Below are positions 53,765-63,874 of a stretch of 64,000 nt of DNA, in pieces (position 1 is the first letter of the stretch; the number at the start of each line of letters is the position of its first letter). The notes beneath the pieces are model-generated. The model was given only the letters and a program-made list of their open reading frames with translations, searched no databases and had not been told where the DNA came from. This DNA is from Parvularcula sp. IMCC14364. Lineage in GTDB: Bacteria > Pseudomonadota > Alphaproteobacteria > Caulobacterales > Parvularculaceae. The translations under genes were made by a program, and so were the position numbers. The DNA lies in NCBI RefSeq assembly GCF_030758415.1, contig NZ_CP132334.1:620001-684000 (forward strand). The letters are read 5' to 3'.

Positions 53765-54469
53765 ATGGCCCTGACAGCGCAACAACATAACACGACCATT
53801 GCGTCTTCTCTGGCTGGCATAACCGTTGCCTATGATTGCGCGGGGGCCCTGTATCTGCCTGATGCGCAGACGCTGGTTTTTTCTGATCTTCATTTTGAAA
53901 AGGGCAGTTCATACGGGCGCAAGGGACTTTTCCTGCCGCCTTATGACACGCGCCGCACACTGATGACCATGCTGGAGGTCATTGAGCGCTGGCAACCGCA
54001 TTCAATCATTTCCCTTGGCGATGCATTTCACGATGGCGGCGCTGAAGCGCGTATGAGCGAAGATGACCGCGACCTTCTTTGTCAGCTGACGGAGAAATAT
54101 GACTGGATATGGATCCTCGGGAATCACGATCCGACGCCGCCCCGATATCTTGCCGGCAAAGCCTGTGCGGAGATCACGGTCGGGGGGCTCTCATTTTCCC
54201 ATGAGCCATGTGAGCGTGGCAACTGGCAGGTGGCCGGGCATTTCCATCCAGCCGCAAAAGTGCGCCGTGGCGGGCGCGCCGTGCGCAGGCGCTGTTTCAT
54301 GACAGATGGTGCGCGCCTGATCATGCCGGCTTTTGGTGCCTATACAGGCGGCCTGAATGTCCGCGATAGCGCTTACCAGCCATATTTCCCGGAGGGATTC
54401 GCTGCCCTGATGCTGGGATCAGAACAGGTCTGGCAGGTTGCATCTGCAGAATTGAAGCCGGATAATTAG
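53765..54469 (+). CDS. pdeM: Ligase-associated DNA damage response endonuclease PdeM
   Basis: A calcineurin-like metallophosphoesterase of 234 residues. All metal motifs are present: DLHFEKG (D-x-H), GDAFHD (GDxxxD), GNHD, and the two later His in FSHEP and AGHFHP. PdeM normally clusters with ligD-like, lhr and exonuclease genes; none is adjacent, so the assignment rests on sequence. Converges with the DUF3429 gene. Confidence 0.88.
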   Translation: MALTAQQHNTTIASSLAGITVAYDCAGALYLPDAQTLVFSDLHFEKGSSYGRKGLFLPPYDTRRTLMTMLEVIERWQPHSIISLGDAFHDGGAEARMSEDDRDLLCQLTEKYDWIWILGNHDPTPPRYLAGKACAEITVGGLSFSHEPCERGNWQVAGHFHPAAKVRRGGRAVRRRCFMTDGARLIMPAFGAYTGGLNVRDSAYQPYFPEGFAALMLGSEQVWQVASAELKPDN

Positions 54470-54476
54470 CGGATTA

Positions 54477-55013
54477 CTACCAGCCGAGGCTCATCATCCG
54501 CATCATCGACAAAATGAAAATCAGGCTCAGGAACATCGTGATCTTGAGGCGTAACGGGCCGTACCAGGCCGGGGCAAAGCCATCACGTGAGGCGTTGCGG
54601 TCAGCCTGCATCAACAGCACAAAGGCGATCAGCAGAACAAGGTGGCGCACCACATAGGTCGGGGCGATGCCGGGTATGAGATTGGCCGGGATAACGGCGA
54701 GCCAGCCAACCAGCGGCGGTATGACCGAGTTGGTCAACTGATTGAGGGTGACATACTCACTAATGGTCTTGTTGTTGAGCATGGCAAGGCCCCAGCGAAT
54801 GCCGCCCATGAATGACAGGATGATGGCACCATATAGCAATTCCCAGCGTAACAGCGCGTAAGCATAATTTGCCGGAAAGACCAGTGGGCTGAACCAGATA
54901 TAAAAAGCGGTACCCAGAAAAGGCAGCAAGCCGGCATAAGCCAGCCATGTGGCTCGTTCTTCCAGTGGCCCCATAGGTGCCTGTGGTTTTGCAGTGTTAC
55001 TCAACTCAGTCAT
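54477..55013 (-). CDS. DUF3429 membrane protein
   Basis: A 178-residue protein with five predicted membrane helices (about 23-43, 49-70, 84-105, 116-135, 148-170) and the DUF3429 landmarks WLAYAGLLPFLG, YGAIILSFMGGIRWGLA and YVVRHLVLL. Function unknown. ATG 55022 is an alternative start. Confidence 0.85.
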   Translation of the reverse strand: MTELSNTAKPQAPMGPLEERATWLAYAGLLPFLGTAFYIWFSPLVFPANYAYALLRWELLYGAIILSFMGGIRWGLAMLNNKTISEYVTLNQLTNSVIPPLVGWLAVIPANLIPGIAPTYVVRHLVLLIAFVLLMQADRNASRDGFAPAWYGPLRLKITMFLSLIFILSMMRMMSLGW

Positions 55014-55081
55014 ATGCCCCAATTCCCAAGGCCCTTACTGTAACACATAATCACAGCACGAACAGGGGGCAGGTCAACCGG

Positions 55082-57295
55082 TCAGTTGGCGGACGCGATT
55101 GCCTGTCTTGGGACCCAGCTTTCCAGCCGTGCGTCGATCTCACGTCGCTGGTCGGCTGGCAGGAGCAAGCCGAGGCGTGTTGCTTCGCTGTTGGCATCGC
55201 CGTCACCCAGTTTTCCAGCAAGGGCGTACCAGTAATAGGCTTCCTGCGTGCTCTTGGGCGTTGTTGAGTTGCTCTCCAGATCAATGGTCGGATCATAGAT
55301 CAGGGCAAGATTGTAGATAGAGTCTACATATCCGTATGCAGCGGCCTGTTCGAACCAAGAGATGGCGGTCGATTCATTGCGCGCGCCGCCAGCGCCGAGG
55401 GCGTACATTGATCCCAGCTTGTGCATGGCCGTGATGTTTCCGCCTTCAGCTGCCGCCTGATACCAGTTGCGGGCCATGATCTCGTTCTGCTCACCAAAGC
55501 GTCCTGTGCGGTAATCTTCGGCAAGGGCGTATTGCGCAGGCGGGTAATTGCGGCTTGCAGCCTGTTTGAGAATAATCAGGGCGCGGCGTTCTTCCTCTTC
55601 GTTTGTCGCAATAGATGAAAGCGTCTGCCAGCGGATGAACTGCCCTTCTGCCGTCAGCTCCGTGGCGCTGGAGCCAGTCGATCTGCCTGGTGCGATGGGG
55701 CTGGCGTCAGGCCCCAGAACCTGTGATCCGTCTACTGCAGAAATCGTGCCGGACTGGTTGCCGCGCAGCAACAGGAAAATCAATGCCATTATAGCAAGTA
55801 GAACGAGACCCCCGATAATTATAAGAGGCAGTCTGTTTCGGTCACGGGTACCGTATTTCTGGCGCAAGGCTGAAATTTTTTCGTTCTTGCGCGCTGGCTT
55901 GTTGATAAGCGTAACTTCTTCGCCTGCTTCTTCCGGCGTGTCAGCGTCGGCAGAAGCATCCTGTTCTGCATCCAGCTCGGCGTCTTTCTCAAGGCGCTTG
56001 CGCCGGGCGCGGGCAGCCAGGATGACTTTCTGTTTTGCCGTCAGTTGCTGTTTGCTTTCAGAAACCGGTGGCGGTGCCTGTTCGTCCTCATCCTGATCCA
56101 CGTCCAGCTCGATGAGCACTTCACTGGGGTCTTCAGCCTCATCGCCGAACACATCGTCAAAATCTTCTTCCGCCGGCATCTGACGTTCGGCGCCAGACAT
56201 GGCGGTCTGAAGTGCGCTGCGTGGTTGTTCGGGGGGCGTTGCGGCCGGTTTTCCGGCTGCTGTCATGTCGCGATACGCCTCAGCACCCTCGGCCACACCG
56301 TCAAAGCGCTGGATCATCTTCTGGAAAGAGCCGTGCAGGTCCTGAATACGCTGATTGGCCGCATCCGTCGTGGCAGAGATTGCAGCTCTGGCGTCTCGCG
56401 CCGCCTGTCCGTTTTCTTCGTCAAAGCGCGACAGGTCTGTGCGCAAATCCTCGATTTTTTGCGACAGGCGCGTGATACCCTCAGCCGAGCGCTGCTCTGC
56501 CCCCTCAAGCTTGTCAGTCATCTTCTGGATGTTGCTTTCCAGCGCCTGAATCTGATCGCCGGAGCGTTTGATTTCAGTGCCCAGAATGCGCAGCTTGTTG
56601 CTTGTGCGCTCTATAAATTCCGCGTCATCGGATTGTGCGGCAGCTTTTGCTTCCAGCATCAACGCTTTCGACGTTGTTTCGGTTTTGCGCAGCTGATCGG
56701 TAACGGTGTCGAGAAAACCGCGAACTTCCTCAATGGCGGCGGCATTTTTCTGGTCTGCTTCGGCGACACGGTCACTGAGCGAGCGAATAACTTCATCATG
56801 GGCATCAACGCGGGCCAGTGTTTCGTCCCGTGTGGCCTCAAAATCTGCGACCATATGCTGGAGTGCTTTTTCCAGTGCCGCAAAACTGTCGATATACTGC
56901 TTGACGCCGCCGCCATTCTCCAGCTCCTCGACCCGTGCAGCAAGGAATGGATCACTGCCGGCAGGCTTTTCAGTTTCAACGCGGCGCACCCTGTCGAGGA
57001 CTGAACTCAAGCCGTTATTGAGATTGGTAAAGGCTTCCCGACTGGTCTGTTCGTTATTCTTCAGGCGTTGATTGAGGCGGTTCAGGGAATTGACCACCTG
57101 CTGGAGTTGGTCAATCGAAACCACATCAGCAGGCGGGTCACGCCGGTCCTGATCGGCTTCCTCTGTGCCCATGACAGTGATGTTCTTGTTGAGCCATTCA
57201 CCCAGCGTCATGCCAGCTTCACGGGCAGCTTTCTTCGCAACCTCCCGGGTCTCCGGGTCGATTCCTTTGATACTCCACGGCACATTCGATTTCAT
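55082..57295 (-). CDS. PodJ-like polarity/localisation protein with Sel1 repeats
   Basis: The 737 residues show a short N-terminal motif PWSIKGIDPETREVAKKAAREAGMTLGEWLN, cut here to its landmarks, that I know from PodJ and related alphaproteobacterial proteins; a long coiled coil (about 60-340); an acidic/basic low-complexity stretch (about 355-470); one membrane helix (about 487-507, PLIIIGGLVLLAIMALIFLLL); and three or four Sel1 repeats (about 560-725) in the periplasm. This is the layout of Caulobacter PodJ, which organises the cell pole. No peptidoglycan-binding domain is seen. The gene is divergent from the acyl-CoA dehydrogenase. Confidence 0.85.
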   Translation of the reverse strand: MKSNVPWSIKGIDPETREVAKKAAREAGMTLGEWLNKNITVMGTEEADQDRRDPPADVVSIDQLQQVVNSLNRLNQRLKNNEQTSREAFTNLNNGLSSVLDRVRRVETEKPAGSDPFLAARVEELENGGGVKQYIDSFAALEKALQHMVADFEATRDETLARVDAHDEVIRSLSDRVAEADQKNAAAIEEVRGFLDTVTDQLRKTETTSKALMLEAKAAAQSDDAEFIERTSNKLRILGTEIKRSGDQIQALESNIQKMTDKLEGAEQRSAEGITRLSQKIEDLRTDLSRFDEENGQAARDARAAISATTDAANQRIQDLHGSFQKMIQRFDGVAEGAEAYRDMTAAGKPAATPPEQPRSALQTAMSGAERQMPAEEDFDDVFGDEAEDPSEVLIELDVDQDEDEQAPPPVSESKQQLTAKQKVILAARARRKRLEKDAELDAEQDASADADTPEEAGEEVTLINKPARKNEKISALRQKYGTRDRNRLPLIIIGGLVLLAIMALIFLLLRGNQSGTISAVDGSQVLGPDASPIAPGRSTGSSATELTAEGQFIRWQTLSSIATNEEEERRALIILKQAASRNYPPAQYALAEDYRTGRFGEQNEIMARNWYQAAAEGGNITAMHKLGSMYALGAGGARNESTAISWFEQAAAYGYVDSIYNLALIYDPTIDLESNSTTPKSTQEAYYWYALAGKLGDGDANSEATRLGLLLPADQRREIDARLESWVPRQAIASAN

Positions 57296-57567
57296 GCGTG
57301 TCAGCCTTGCCGTTTGCCGTCCGGTAACCCGGATTATTGCTTATATATGATTCAACAATATATCCGGTAAGGTGCTTCGCGCCCTCGGTGAAGTGTCTGG
57401 TGCCAAAAAACTGCATCTGTGCCCCGATGAGTGCCAAGTGTGCAGAAATTGCAGAAAGAATGGCCGCTTTCTGCACGATTTTCTTGTCGCAGGCCATGCG
57501 CCGCAAGTATGTTCCGGGCAACGAAGCCGGGCAGGTGGCCCGCTCATGACATCATCTGGAGATCAAG

Positions 57568-59352
57568 ATGCCAATTTATGAAGTACCAGTGCGCGAGATG
57601 CAGTTTCTGATTCACGATGTGCTGCAAACACAGAATTATTCAAACCTGCCCGGTTTTGCTGATGCGACACCCGATTTTATCGATGCCGTGCTGGGCGAAG
57701 CTGCAAAGTTCAACGAACAGGTTGTGCAACCCCTGAATGTGGTGGGGGACAAGGAAGGCTGCACGCGCCATGATGACGGGTCCGTGACGACCCCGACGGG
57801 CTTCAGGGAAGCCTACAAGCAGTTCTGCGAACAAGGCCTTGGCTCGATCGCCATGGACCCTGAATATGGCGGGCAGGGACTGCCGATTTTCCTGGCCTAC
57901 GCAACAATGGAAATGACCACGTCTGCCAATCATTCCTTTGGCATGTATCCAGGGCTTTCCGGTGGGGCCTGGCGTGCCATTCACGCCGCTGCCAGCGACG
58001 AGCAGAAACAGACATATCTGCCCAAGATGACGTCCGGCGAGTGGACTGGCACAATGAACCTGACCGAGCCGCAATGCGGAACGGATCTGGGCCTTATCCG
58101 CTCCAAGGCTGTGCCGCAGGAAGATGGGACATATAAAATCAGTGGGCAGAAAATCTGGATTTCCGCTGGCGAGCATGACATGGCCTACAACATTATCCAC
58201 CTGGTGCTGGCACGCATCGAAGGCGCACCTGAGGGTATCAAGGGAATTTCCCTGTTTATCGTGCCGAAATTCATCCTTGATGAAAATGGTGAGCCGGGCG
58301 AGCGAAACCCTGTTTCCTGTGGCGGCCTGGAAGAGAAAATGGGCATTCATGGCAATGCCACCTGTGTCATGAACTATGATGGTGCCACGGGGTATATTGT
58401 TGGCGAAGAACACAAAGGCATGCGGGCCATGTTCATCATGATGAACGAAGCGCGTCTTGGAGTTGGCCTGCAGGGGTACGCTTCTTCCGAGGTTGCGTAT
58501 CAAAATGCAGCAGCTTTTGCCCGTGACCGGTTGCAAAGCCGTTCCATTACGGGGGCTAAAAACCCTGATGGCCCGGCAGACCCGATTATCGTTCATCCCG
58601 ATGTGCGTCGTATGCTGATGGATACGAAGGCCTTTACCGAGGCTGGCCGTGCGTTGGTCTTCTGGGCCTCTCTTCAGGCTGATCTTGAGCACAAGGCAGA
58701 GGATGAGGCGACCCGCCAGAAAGCGGGCGATTACATGGCCTTGCTGACGCCTGTTATCAAAGGCTATCTGACCCATCGCGGTTATCAGGCGACAAATGAC
58801 AGCCTGCAGCTTTTTGGTGGCTCCGGGTTTGTGGAAGAATGGGGCATGTCACAATTCGTCCGTGATTGTCGTATCTCGACCATCTATGAAGGCACGAACG
58901 GCATTCAGGCGCTGGACCTTGTCGGACGCAAGCTGATGGCTGATGGTGGCCGCGCCTGGCAGACCTATTTTGCTGAAATTGATCAGCTTGTGGAAGACCT
59001 TGATGGCAAGGAAGATCTGCAGGTGTTTGTCGATGGCTTGCGCGATACCAAGACCAAGCTGGCTGACGCAACCCAGTGGATGGGGGCGAATGCCATGGCC
59101 AATTTCGATAACGCCGGGGCCGGCTCCTTTGATTATCTGTGCCTGTTCGGCCTGACATCGCTCGCCCATATGTGGCTCCTGATGGCAAAGTCGGCAGCTG
59201 AACAAAAGGATGAAAGTGATCCGTTCTTCGCCAACAAGCTGATCACAGGGCGCTATTTTGTCGAGCGCATCCTGCCGGAAGCTGACGCGCACCTCGCCAA
59301 GCTGAAAACAGGTGCTGACAGCATGATGGCGCTGGAAGCTGCCGCTTTTTAA
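57568..59352 (+). CDS. Acyl-CoA dehydrogenase, long C-terminal-domain type
   Basis: A 594-residue FAD-dependent dehydrogenase. The N-terminal, beta-barrel (LTEPQCGTDLGLIRSKAVPQ) and helical core domains are followed by the extra C-terminal domain. The catalytic base segment STIYEGTNGIQALDL is intact. This length class includes broad-specificity FadE-like enzymes and 3-methylmercaptopropionyl-CoA dehydrogenase DmdC; I cannot separate them. The start MPIYEVPVREM is family-like. Confidence 0.92.
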   Translation: MPIYEVPVREMQFLIHDVLQTQNYSNLPGFADATPDFIDAVLGEAAKFNEQVVQPLNVVGDKEGCTRHDDGSVTTPTGFREAYKQFCEQGLGSIAMDPEYGGQGLPIFLAYATMEMTTSANHSFGMYPGLSGGAWRAIHAAASDEQKQTYLPKMTSGEWTGTMNLTEPQCGTDLGLIRSKAVPQEDGTYKISGQKIWISAGEHDMAYNIIHLVLARIEGAPEGIKGISLFIVPKFILDENGEPGERNPVSCGGLEEKMGIHGNATCVMNYDGATGYIVGEEHKGMRAMFIMMNEARLGVGLQGYASSEVAYQNAAAFARDRLQSRSITGAKNPDGPADPIIVHPDVRRMLMDTKAFTEAGRALVFWASLQADLEHKAEDEATRQKAGDYMALLTPVIKGYLTHRGYQATNDSLQLFGGSGFVEEWGMSQFVRDCRISTIYEGTNGIQALDLVGRKLMADGGRAWQTYFAEIDQLVEDLDGKEDLQVFVDGLRDTKTKLADATQWMGANAMANFDNAGAGSFDYLCLFGLTSLAHMWLLMAKSAAEQKDESDPFFANKLITGRYFVERILPEADAHLAKLKTGADSMMALEAAAF

Positions 59353-59395
59353 GGGCTGGCGGATTGCAGCGCTTGGTTGCGCGACCCGAAACAGG

Positions 59396-59423
59396 AAGCC
59401 CCGTTCAGTATTGAGCGGGGCTT
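59396..59423. terminator. Hairpin after the acyl-CoA dehydrogenase gene
   Basis: AAGCCCCGTTC pairs with GAGCGGGGCTT (one G-U pair) around a six-base loop. There is no T run, so it may be a weak terminator. Confidence 0.5.
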
Positions 59424-59596
59424 ATGGAACTTTTAGCTTTCGTGCGAGGGGCGGGCAACGCCCATAATTCGGGGAACTTTTCGGCGAGGCGGCTATTTAT
59501 TCGGGATGGATGAAGGGCCTCGAAGGGTGGTTAGACCCGGCCCAATAGGTTAATAATTTATCACCAATATGGGTTGGGATTTGAAAGGCGGCGATA

Positions 59597-62509
59597 ATGC
59601 TACTGGTGCTTGGTCAGGAAAACGGGATCATAAAAAACGACGGATTGATCTCCACTTACGTCAGTTCAACTGTAACCACTCTTTATGAAACGGGCACCGC
59701 CTTTCAGCTTGATGAAGATTCAGTAACAGCCTTTCAGTATTATGAACCGCTGCTGGATAATCAGGATGGGCTATCCTTCAACCATGACGGCGAGTTCCAG
59801 TTGCAAGACGGCTGTTGTGGATGTTGCGGCGCGCAACTCGTTCTTGATGAAGGGGACATTGCCGAGGTCAATGCCTTCGTTAACGGCGAAGCAGCGCCGC
59901 AACCGGTTTTCGCACCTGTAGCCAGCGAACCAGCACCACCGGTTGAATCCATGTTCTCAGGGAATTTCGATTTCTCTGTTACAGTTTCAAATGATTCAGG
60001 AGATGTAAGTTTTGACTCCTTCATTGCTGATGTGCTTGCGGTGACAGAAAAATCTCTCGCTATCTGGGGCGAGTTCATTACCGGCGCGACGGGCGCATCC
60101 ATTGAAGTCTCTGTGTCGATTGATGAGTTGGGTGAAGGTACTGTCGCCAGTGCTGGTGCTGGAGATCTTGATTTTCAGGGTGAGGATGAAAACGGTATAT
60201 TCATCTTTGCGCCGGGCACACAGATTGAGTTGACAACTGGTGAAGACACAAATGGTATCGAGTCTGATCTGAATGTAAACGTCAATACGGGCTTTCTGGA
60301 AAGTGCAAATGCCTTTTTCGAGACAGATGATGATCGCGATGTACCAGTGGGCGCTATCGATTTCGTTTCCGTACTGACCCATGAAATCGGCCACGGGCTT
60401 GGGTTCGCTGGCTTCTTTGAGGCTGATGGCAACCAACCTACATTTGACTTCGGCGGTGCGACTGGTGTTCGTGAAATCGCTACCACATATGATGATTTTA
60501 TAGAATTTGATGAAAACAATACGCCATTTTTCACCGGACAGAATATTATCGATGTCTATGGTGAGAAAGTAGCGCTGGAAAACCAGTCCGGGCCCGGATC
60601 AGATATTTCCCATTTCACGAGAAATAAAACACCTGACGTTCCCAATGACCTTGCTGTGGCCCTGATGAATCCAACGGTTGTCAGCGGCGATCTGACGACA
60701 ATTGGGTTGGCTGAACTGGCTGTCTTGGCAGATATTGGCTATGATAACCTGACCGTTCCAACTGATTTGTCGATTACAAACCCCTTCCGCGATACTGTTT
60801 TTCCGACGATATCGCTGGATCGGCAGACCAGCATAGTCGACGGTGGGGTTTTGTTGAACTTTACTGTACCGGAAGATAGTCCATTCCAGAATACAGATAG
60901 CGGTGTCGGTTATCGCATCACAAACGAAGCCGGAACAGGAACTTTCAGTGGTCGTGCAACCATAGGACCGAATGATGTTTCAGGCCTGGAGCTCGTTGAT
61001 TTGCGTCAAGTTCTGACGGCTGATAGTGGCACGAGTGTCATCAATTTCTCAGGCGGCAGCTTCCTGGTGGAGCTGTTTAATCCTGCTCAGGGCAATCTCT
61101 CCAATGGCTCAAACTCACTGAATACGACGATCGATATTGATGCGGTTATCTATGGCTCCGAAGGTGATGACCTTCTGGAAGGTAATACAACCGCAGATGA
61201 TATTTATGGCACTGGTGGCAATGACCTGATGCGTGGCAACGGCGGCGGCGATCGTTATTTCGGCGGTACAGGGACAAACACGCTGCTTTATGATACTTTT
61301 ACATCAGGTGTTGTTGTGGATCTCTTAAACGGTACCGGCATTGCCGGTGGTATTGAAGAGACCTACGCTGATATTCAGAATGCTACCGGTAGTGTTTTCA
61401 ACGATAGCCTCACCGGTGGTGATGATGATAATGTGCTCGTTGGCGGCGCAGGCATCGACACGCTGACGGGTGGTAACGGTAATGATATTCTGACTGGCGG
61501 CGCGGACGCGGATGTGCTGGATGGTGGGTTCGGTATCGATACGGCAGATTACAGCGAGAGCCTTGAGGCGGTAAATATCAATTTACTTTTAGGAACGGCA
61601 ACTGGCGGCGACGCAGCAGGCGATACGTTCGCAGGCATTGAAATTATTCAGGGCTCGGCCTTGGATGACGCGCTGACCGGCGCGTCGGATGATGACATAT
61701 TTAATGGCGGTGAGGGTAATGACACTCTCGTTGGCAACATTGGCCGGGATGTCCTTTCTGGCGGGGTCGGTGAGGATAATCTCACCGGGGGGTCGGGCGT
61801 TGATACGATTTCTGGTGGTGCAGATAATGACACTATTTTCGGAAACGGCAGTGATGACGATCTCTTTGGTGACGACGGAGATGACTTTATCGATGGCGGT
61901 GGTGGCCGGGACTTTATTGAAGGTGGTCTTGGTAATGATGAATTAATCGGTGGTGATGGTGGTGACGACATATTTGGTGGCGATGGTAATGATAATATTT
62001 CAGGTCGCCGAGGCAGCGACGATATTTTTGCCGGCGATGGCGATGATTTCGTTGCTGGTCGTGGTCTGACGGATGTAATCTTCGGTGGCGCAGGCAATGA
62101 TGAGCTGCGCGGTAATGGCGGTACAGATACGATCAATGGCGAGGCCGGTAACGACATTATCGTCGGTGGTGCGGGTAATGACACGCTTTCTGGTGGTGAC
62201 GGGGATGATTTCCTGGATGGCCGTCGCGATGATGACATTCTTTCTGGCGGTGCAGGCAACGATGTCCTGTTCGGAAAGGGCGGCCTCGACACTTTCATAT
62301 TCGAAGCTGGCCATGAGCAGGTGCAGGTTGCCGATTTCCAGGATGGCCAGGATACGCTTGATCTGACGGCATTTGGTTTTACCGACATCAGCGAAGTAAC
62401 TGCGCTGATGACAGAGGCAGATGGCAATGTCACCTTTGCCTTGAATGGTGACACATTGGTGATCGACAACATCACCATAGCTGCCCTCCAGGATGACATA
62501 GCGTTCTAG
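59597..62509 (+). CDS. RTX (Ca-binding repeat) protein with metzincin-like domain
   Basis: A 970-residue protein without a classical signal peptide, as expected for type I secretion. Residues 73-79 contain the Cys cluster GCCGCCG. Residues about 120-400 look like a metalloprotease domain with HEIGHGLGFAG (about 259-269): HExxH and the Gly are present but the third zinc ligand expected at HExxHxxGxxH is Gly. Residues about 510-910 hold many GGxGxDxU nonapeptides that form a Ca-bound beta-roll. The C-terminus (DTFIFEAGHEQVQVADFQDG..) is the usual uncleaved secretion region. Confidence 0.87.
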   Translation: MLLVLGQENGIIKNDGLISTYVSSTVTTLYETGTAFQLDEDSVTAFQYYEPLLDNQDGLSFNHDGEFQLQDGCCGCCGAQLVLDEGDIAEVNAFVNGEAAPQPVFAPVASEPAPPVESMFSGNFDFSVTVSNDSGDVSFDSFIADVLAVTEKSLAIWGEFITGATGASIEVSVSIDELGEGTVASAGAGDLDFQGEDENGIFIFAPGTQIELTTGEDTNGIESDLNVNVNTGFLESANAFFETDDDRDVPVGAIDFVSVLTHEIGHGLGFAGFFEADGNQPTFDFGGATGVREIATTYDDFIEFDENNTPFFTGQNIIDVYGEKVALENQSGPGSDISHFTRNKTPDVPNDLAVALMNPTVVSGDLTTIGLAELAVLADIGYDNLTVPTDLSITNPFRDTVFPTISLDRQTSIVDGGVLLNFTVPEDSPFQNTDSGVGYRITNEAGTGTFSGRATIGPNDVSGLELVDLRQVLTADSGTSVINFSGGSFLVELFNPAQGNLSNGSNSLNTTIDIDAVIYGSEGDDLLEGNTTADDIYGTGGNDLMRGNGGGDRYFGGTGTNTLLYDTFTSGVVVDLLNGTGIAGGIEETYADIQNATGSVFNDSLTGGDDDNVLVGGAGIDTLTGGNGNDILTGGADADVLDGGFGIDTADYSESLEAVNINLLLGTATGGDAAGDTFAGIEIIQGSALDDALTGASDDDIFNGGEGNDTLVGNIGRDVLSGGVGEDNLTGGSGVDTISGGADNDTIFGNGSDDDLFGDDGDDFIDGGGGRDFIEGGLGNDELIGGDGGDDIFGGDGNDNISGRRGSDDIFAGDGDDFVAGRGLTDVIFGGAGNDELRGNGGTDTINGEAGNDIIVGGAGNDTLSGGDGDDFLDGRRDDDILSGGAGNDVLFGKGGLDTFIFEAGHEQVQVADFQDGQDTLDLTAFGFTDISEVTALMTEADGNVTFALNGDTLVIDNITIAALQDDIAF

Positions 62510-62725
62510 CTTTACCGCTCCATTGTATGATTACACATGTGACAGGGAGCGTGAGCTCGCTTTTGCACGTCTGATCACCCCAAATCGGGTGGAATTACCC
62601 TGAAGATTTTCAAACAGTAATCAGGCATTGCGACTGCAAGATTGTACGCCAGTGCAATAGCTGATAGCGTCATTGCCTTGGCAAAATGTGACTTTGCAGA
62701 GGCTTTGAAAGTAACAGGTTTATCA

Positions 62726-63811
62726 ATGACTGATTTTGATTTCGACTTGAATGATGACGACGCGCTCTTTTTCGCCGATCTGAGTGGACCCTTGGCATTG
62801 TCTACATCGCAGATCATCGGCACAGCTGCCGATGATACCCTGCAGGGTACAGAGATGAATGATGACATTCTCGGCTTTGGTGGAAATGACGTCATTTTCG
62901 GTAATGCCGGTGATGACCGCCTGTTTGGCGGCTTTGGCGATGATGTCATTCATGGGGGTGATGGTCTCGACACTATTCAGGGCAATGCCGGAAACGACCA
63001 GCTTTTTGGTGGTGCCCGCCTGGATAATATCCGCGGTGGGTCTGGCGATGACGTGATCGACGGGGGTGATCAGGGCGACATGCTGTTTGGCAACGATGGT
63101 CGCGATATCATTTTTGGCGGTAACGGCACTGACTACATTGAGGGTGGCAAAGGTCGCGATACTATTTTTGGCGGCAATAGCGATGATATTATCAGTGGTG
63201 GCAATGATGCGGACAAACTGAACGGAGACGATGGTTTTGACACTATCTTTGGCGGTACAGGTAGTGATCTGATTAGCGGCGGGGCCAATAATGACACGCT
63301 TTTCGGCAATGCGGATGATGATCGCCTGCTCGGGGACAATGGCCTGGATACGCTGTTTGGTGGCAACGGCAATGACACACTTTTTGGCGGTGATGGTGGT
63401 GACTCTCTGTCCGGTAATGCCGGGGAAGATATCCTGTTCGGGGAGAGGGGCGCTGATGAGCTGTTCGGTGGTAGCGGTAATGACCAACTGTTTGGTGGGC
63501 GCGGTGATGACATGCTTTCAGGTGGTGCAGATGATGACATTCTGTCAGGTGGTCGCGGTACGGATCAGATGACCGGCAATTCTGGTGCGGACATTTTTGT
63601 GTTTGCGCAGGGCGATGATAATGTGACGGTTACAGACTTTGCCGATGGTGAGGATAAAATCGACCTCACGGATTACGGTTTTACTTCTGTCGGCGTTGTC
63701 GGCGTTTTTCTGACCGAAACAGGGAATGACGTCGTATTCTCGCTTGTTGGCGACACGCTGACGATTCAGAATACGACGATTGACGAAGTCATTGACGACT
63801 TCCTGCTTTAG
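62726..63811 (+). CDS. RTX (Ca-binding repeat) protein, short paralogue
   Basis: From ATG 62726 (AGG eight bases upstream) the product is 361 residues; a TTG at 62642 could add 28. After a short acidic N-terminus (MTDFDFDLNDDDALFF), residues about 40-270 are almost entirely GGxGxDxU repeats. The C-terminal 80 residues (ADIFVFAQGDDNVTVTDFADGEDKIDL) are homologous to the preceding RTX protein, down to the end of the protein. No catalytic domain is present. It may have been cut from a longer relative, or may be a structural surface protein. Confidence 0.82.
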   Translation: MTDFDFDLNDDDALFFADLSGPLALSTSQIIGTAADDTLQGTEMNDDILGFGGNDVIFGNAGDDRLFGGFGDDVIHGGDGLDTIQGNAGNDQLFGGARLDNIRGGSGDDVIDGGDQGDMLFGNDGRDIIFGGNGTDYIEGGKGRDTIFGGNSDDIISGGNDADKLNGDDGFDTIFGGTGSDLISGGANNDTLFGNADDDRLLGDNGLDTLFGGNGNDTLFGGDGGDSLSGNAGEDILFGERGADELFGGSGNDQLFGGRGDDMLSGGADDDILSGGRGTDQMTGNSGADIFVFAQGDDNVTVTDFADGEDKIDLTDYGFTSVGVVGVFLTETGNDVVFSLVGDTLTIQNTTIDEVIDDFLL

Positions 63812-63835
63812 AACGGCGTTGCCGGGCTGAATCTC

Positions 63836-63859
63836 GGCGGGTGCTAAATTACACCCGCC
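63836..63859. terminator. Hairpin between convergent genes
   Basis: GGCGGGTG/CACCCGCC (eight perfect pairs, eight-base loop) lies between the second RTX gene and the minus-strand gene at the right edge. T-rich but interrupted sequence follows on the plus strand. Confidence 0.5.
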
Positions 63860-63874
63860 ATTTCCAGTTTTATC

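Noticed and set aside
61150-62300. Repetitive DNA that might be mistaken for a CRISPR array or tandem repeat
   Set aside because: The periodicity is 27 bases with variable third positions, explained fully by coding nonapeptide Ca-binding repeats.
61648-62499. Long Ser/Pro-rich frame antisense to the RTX repeats
   Set aside because: Shadow of the GGxGxD repeats; low-complexity translation without start signals.
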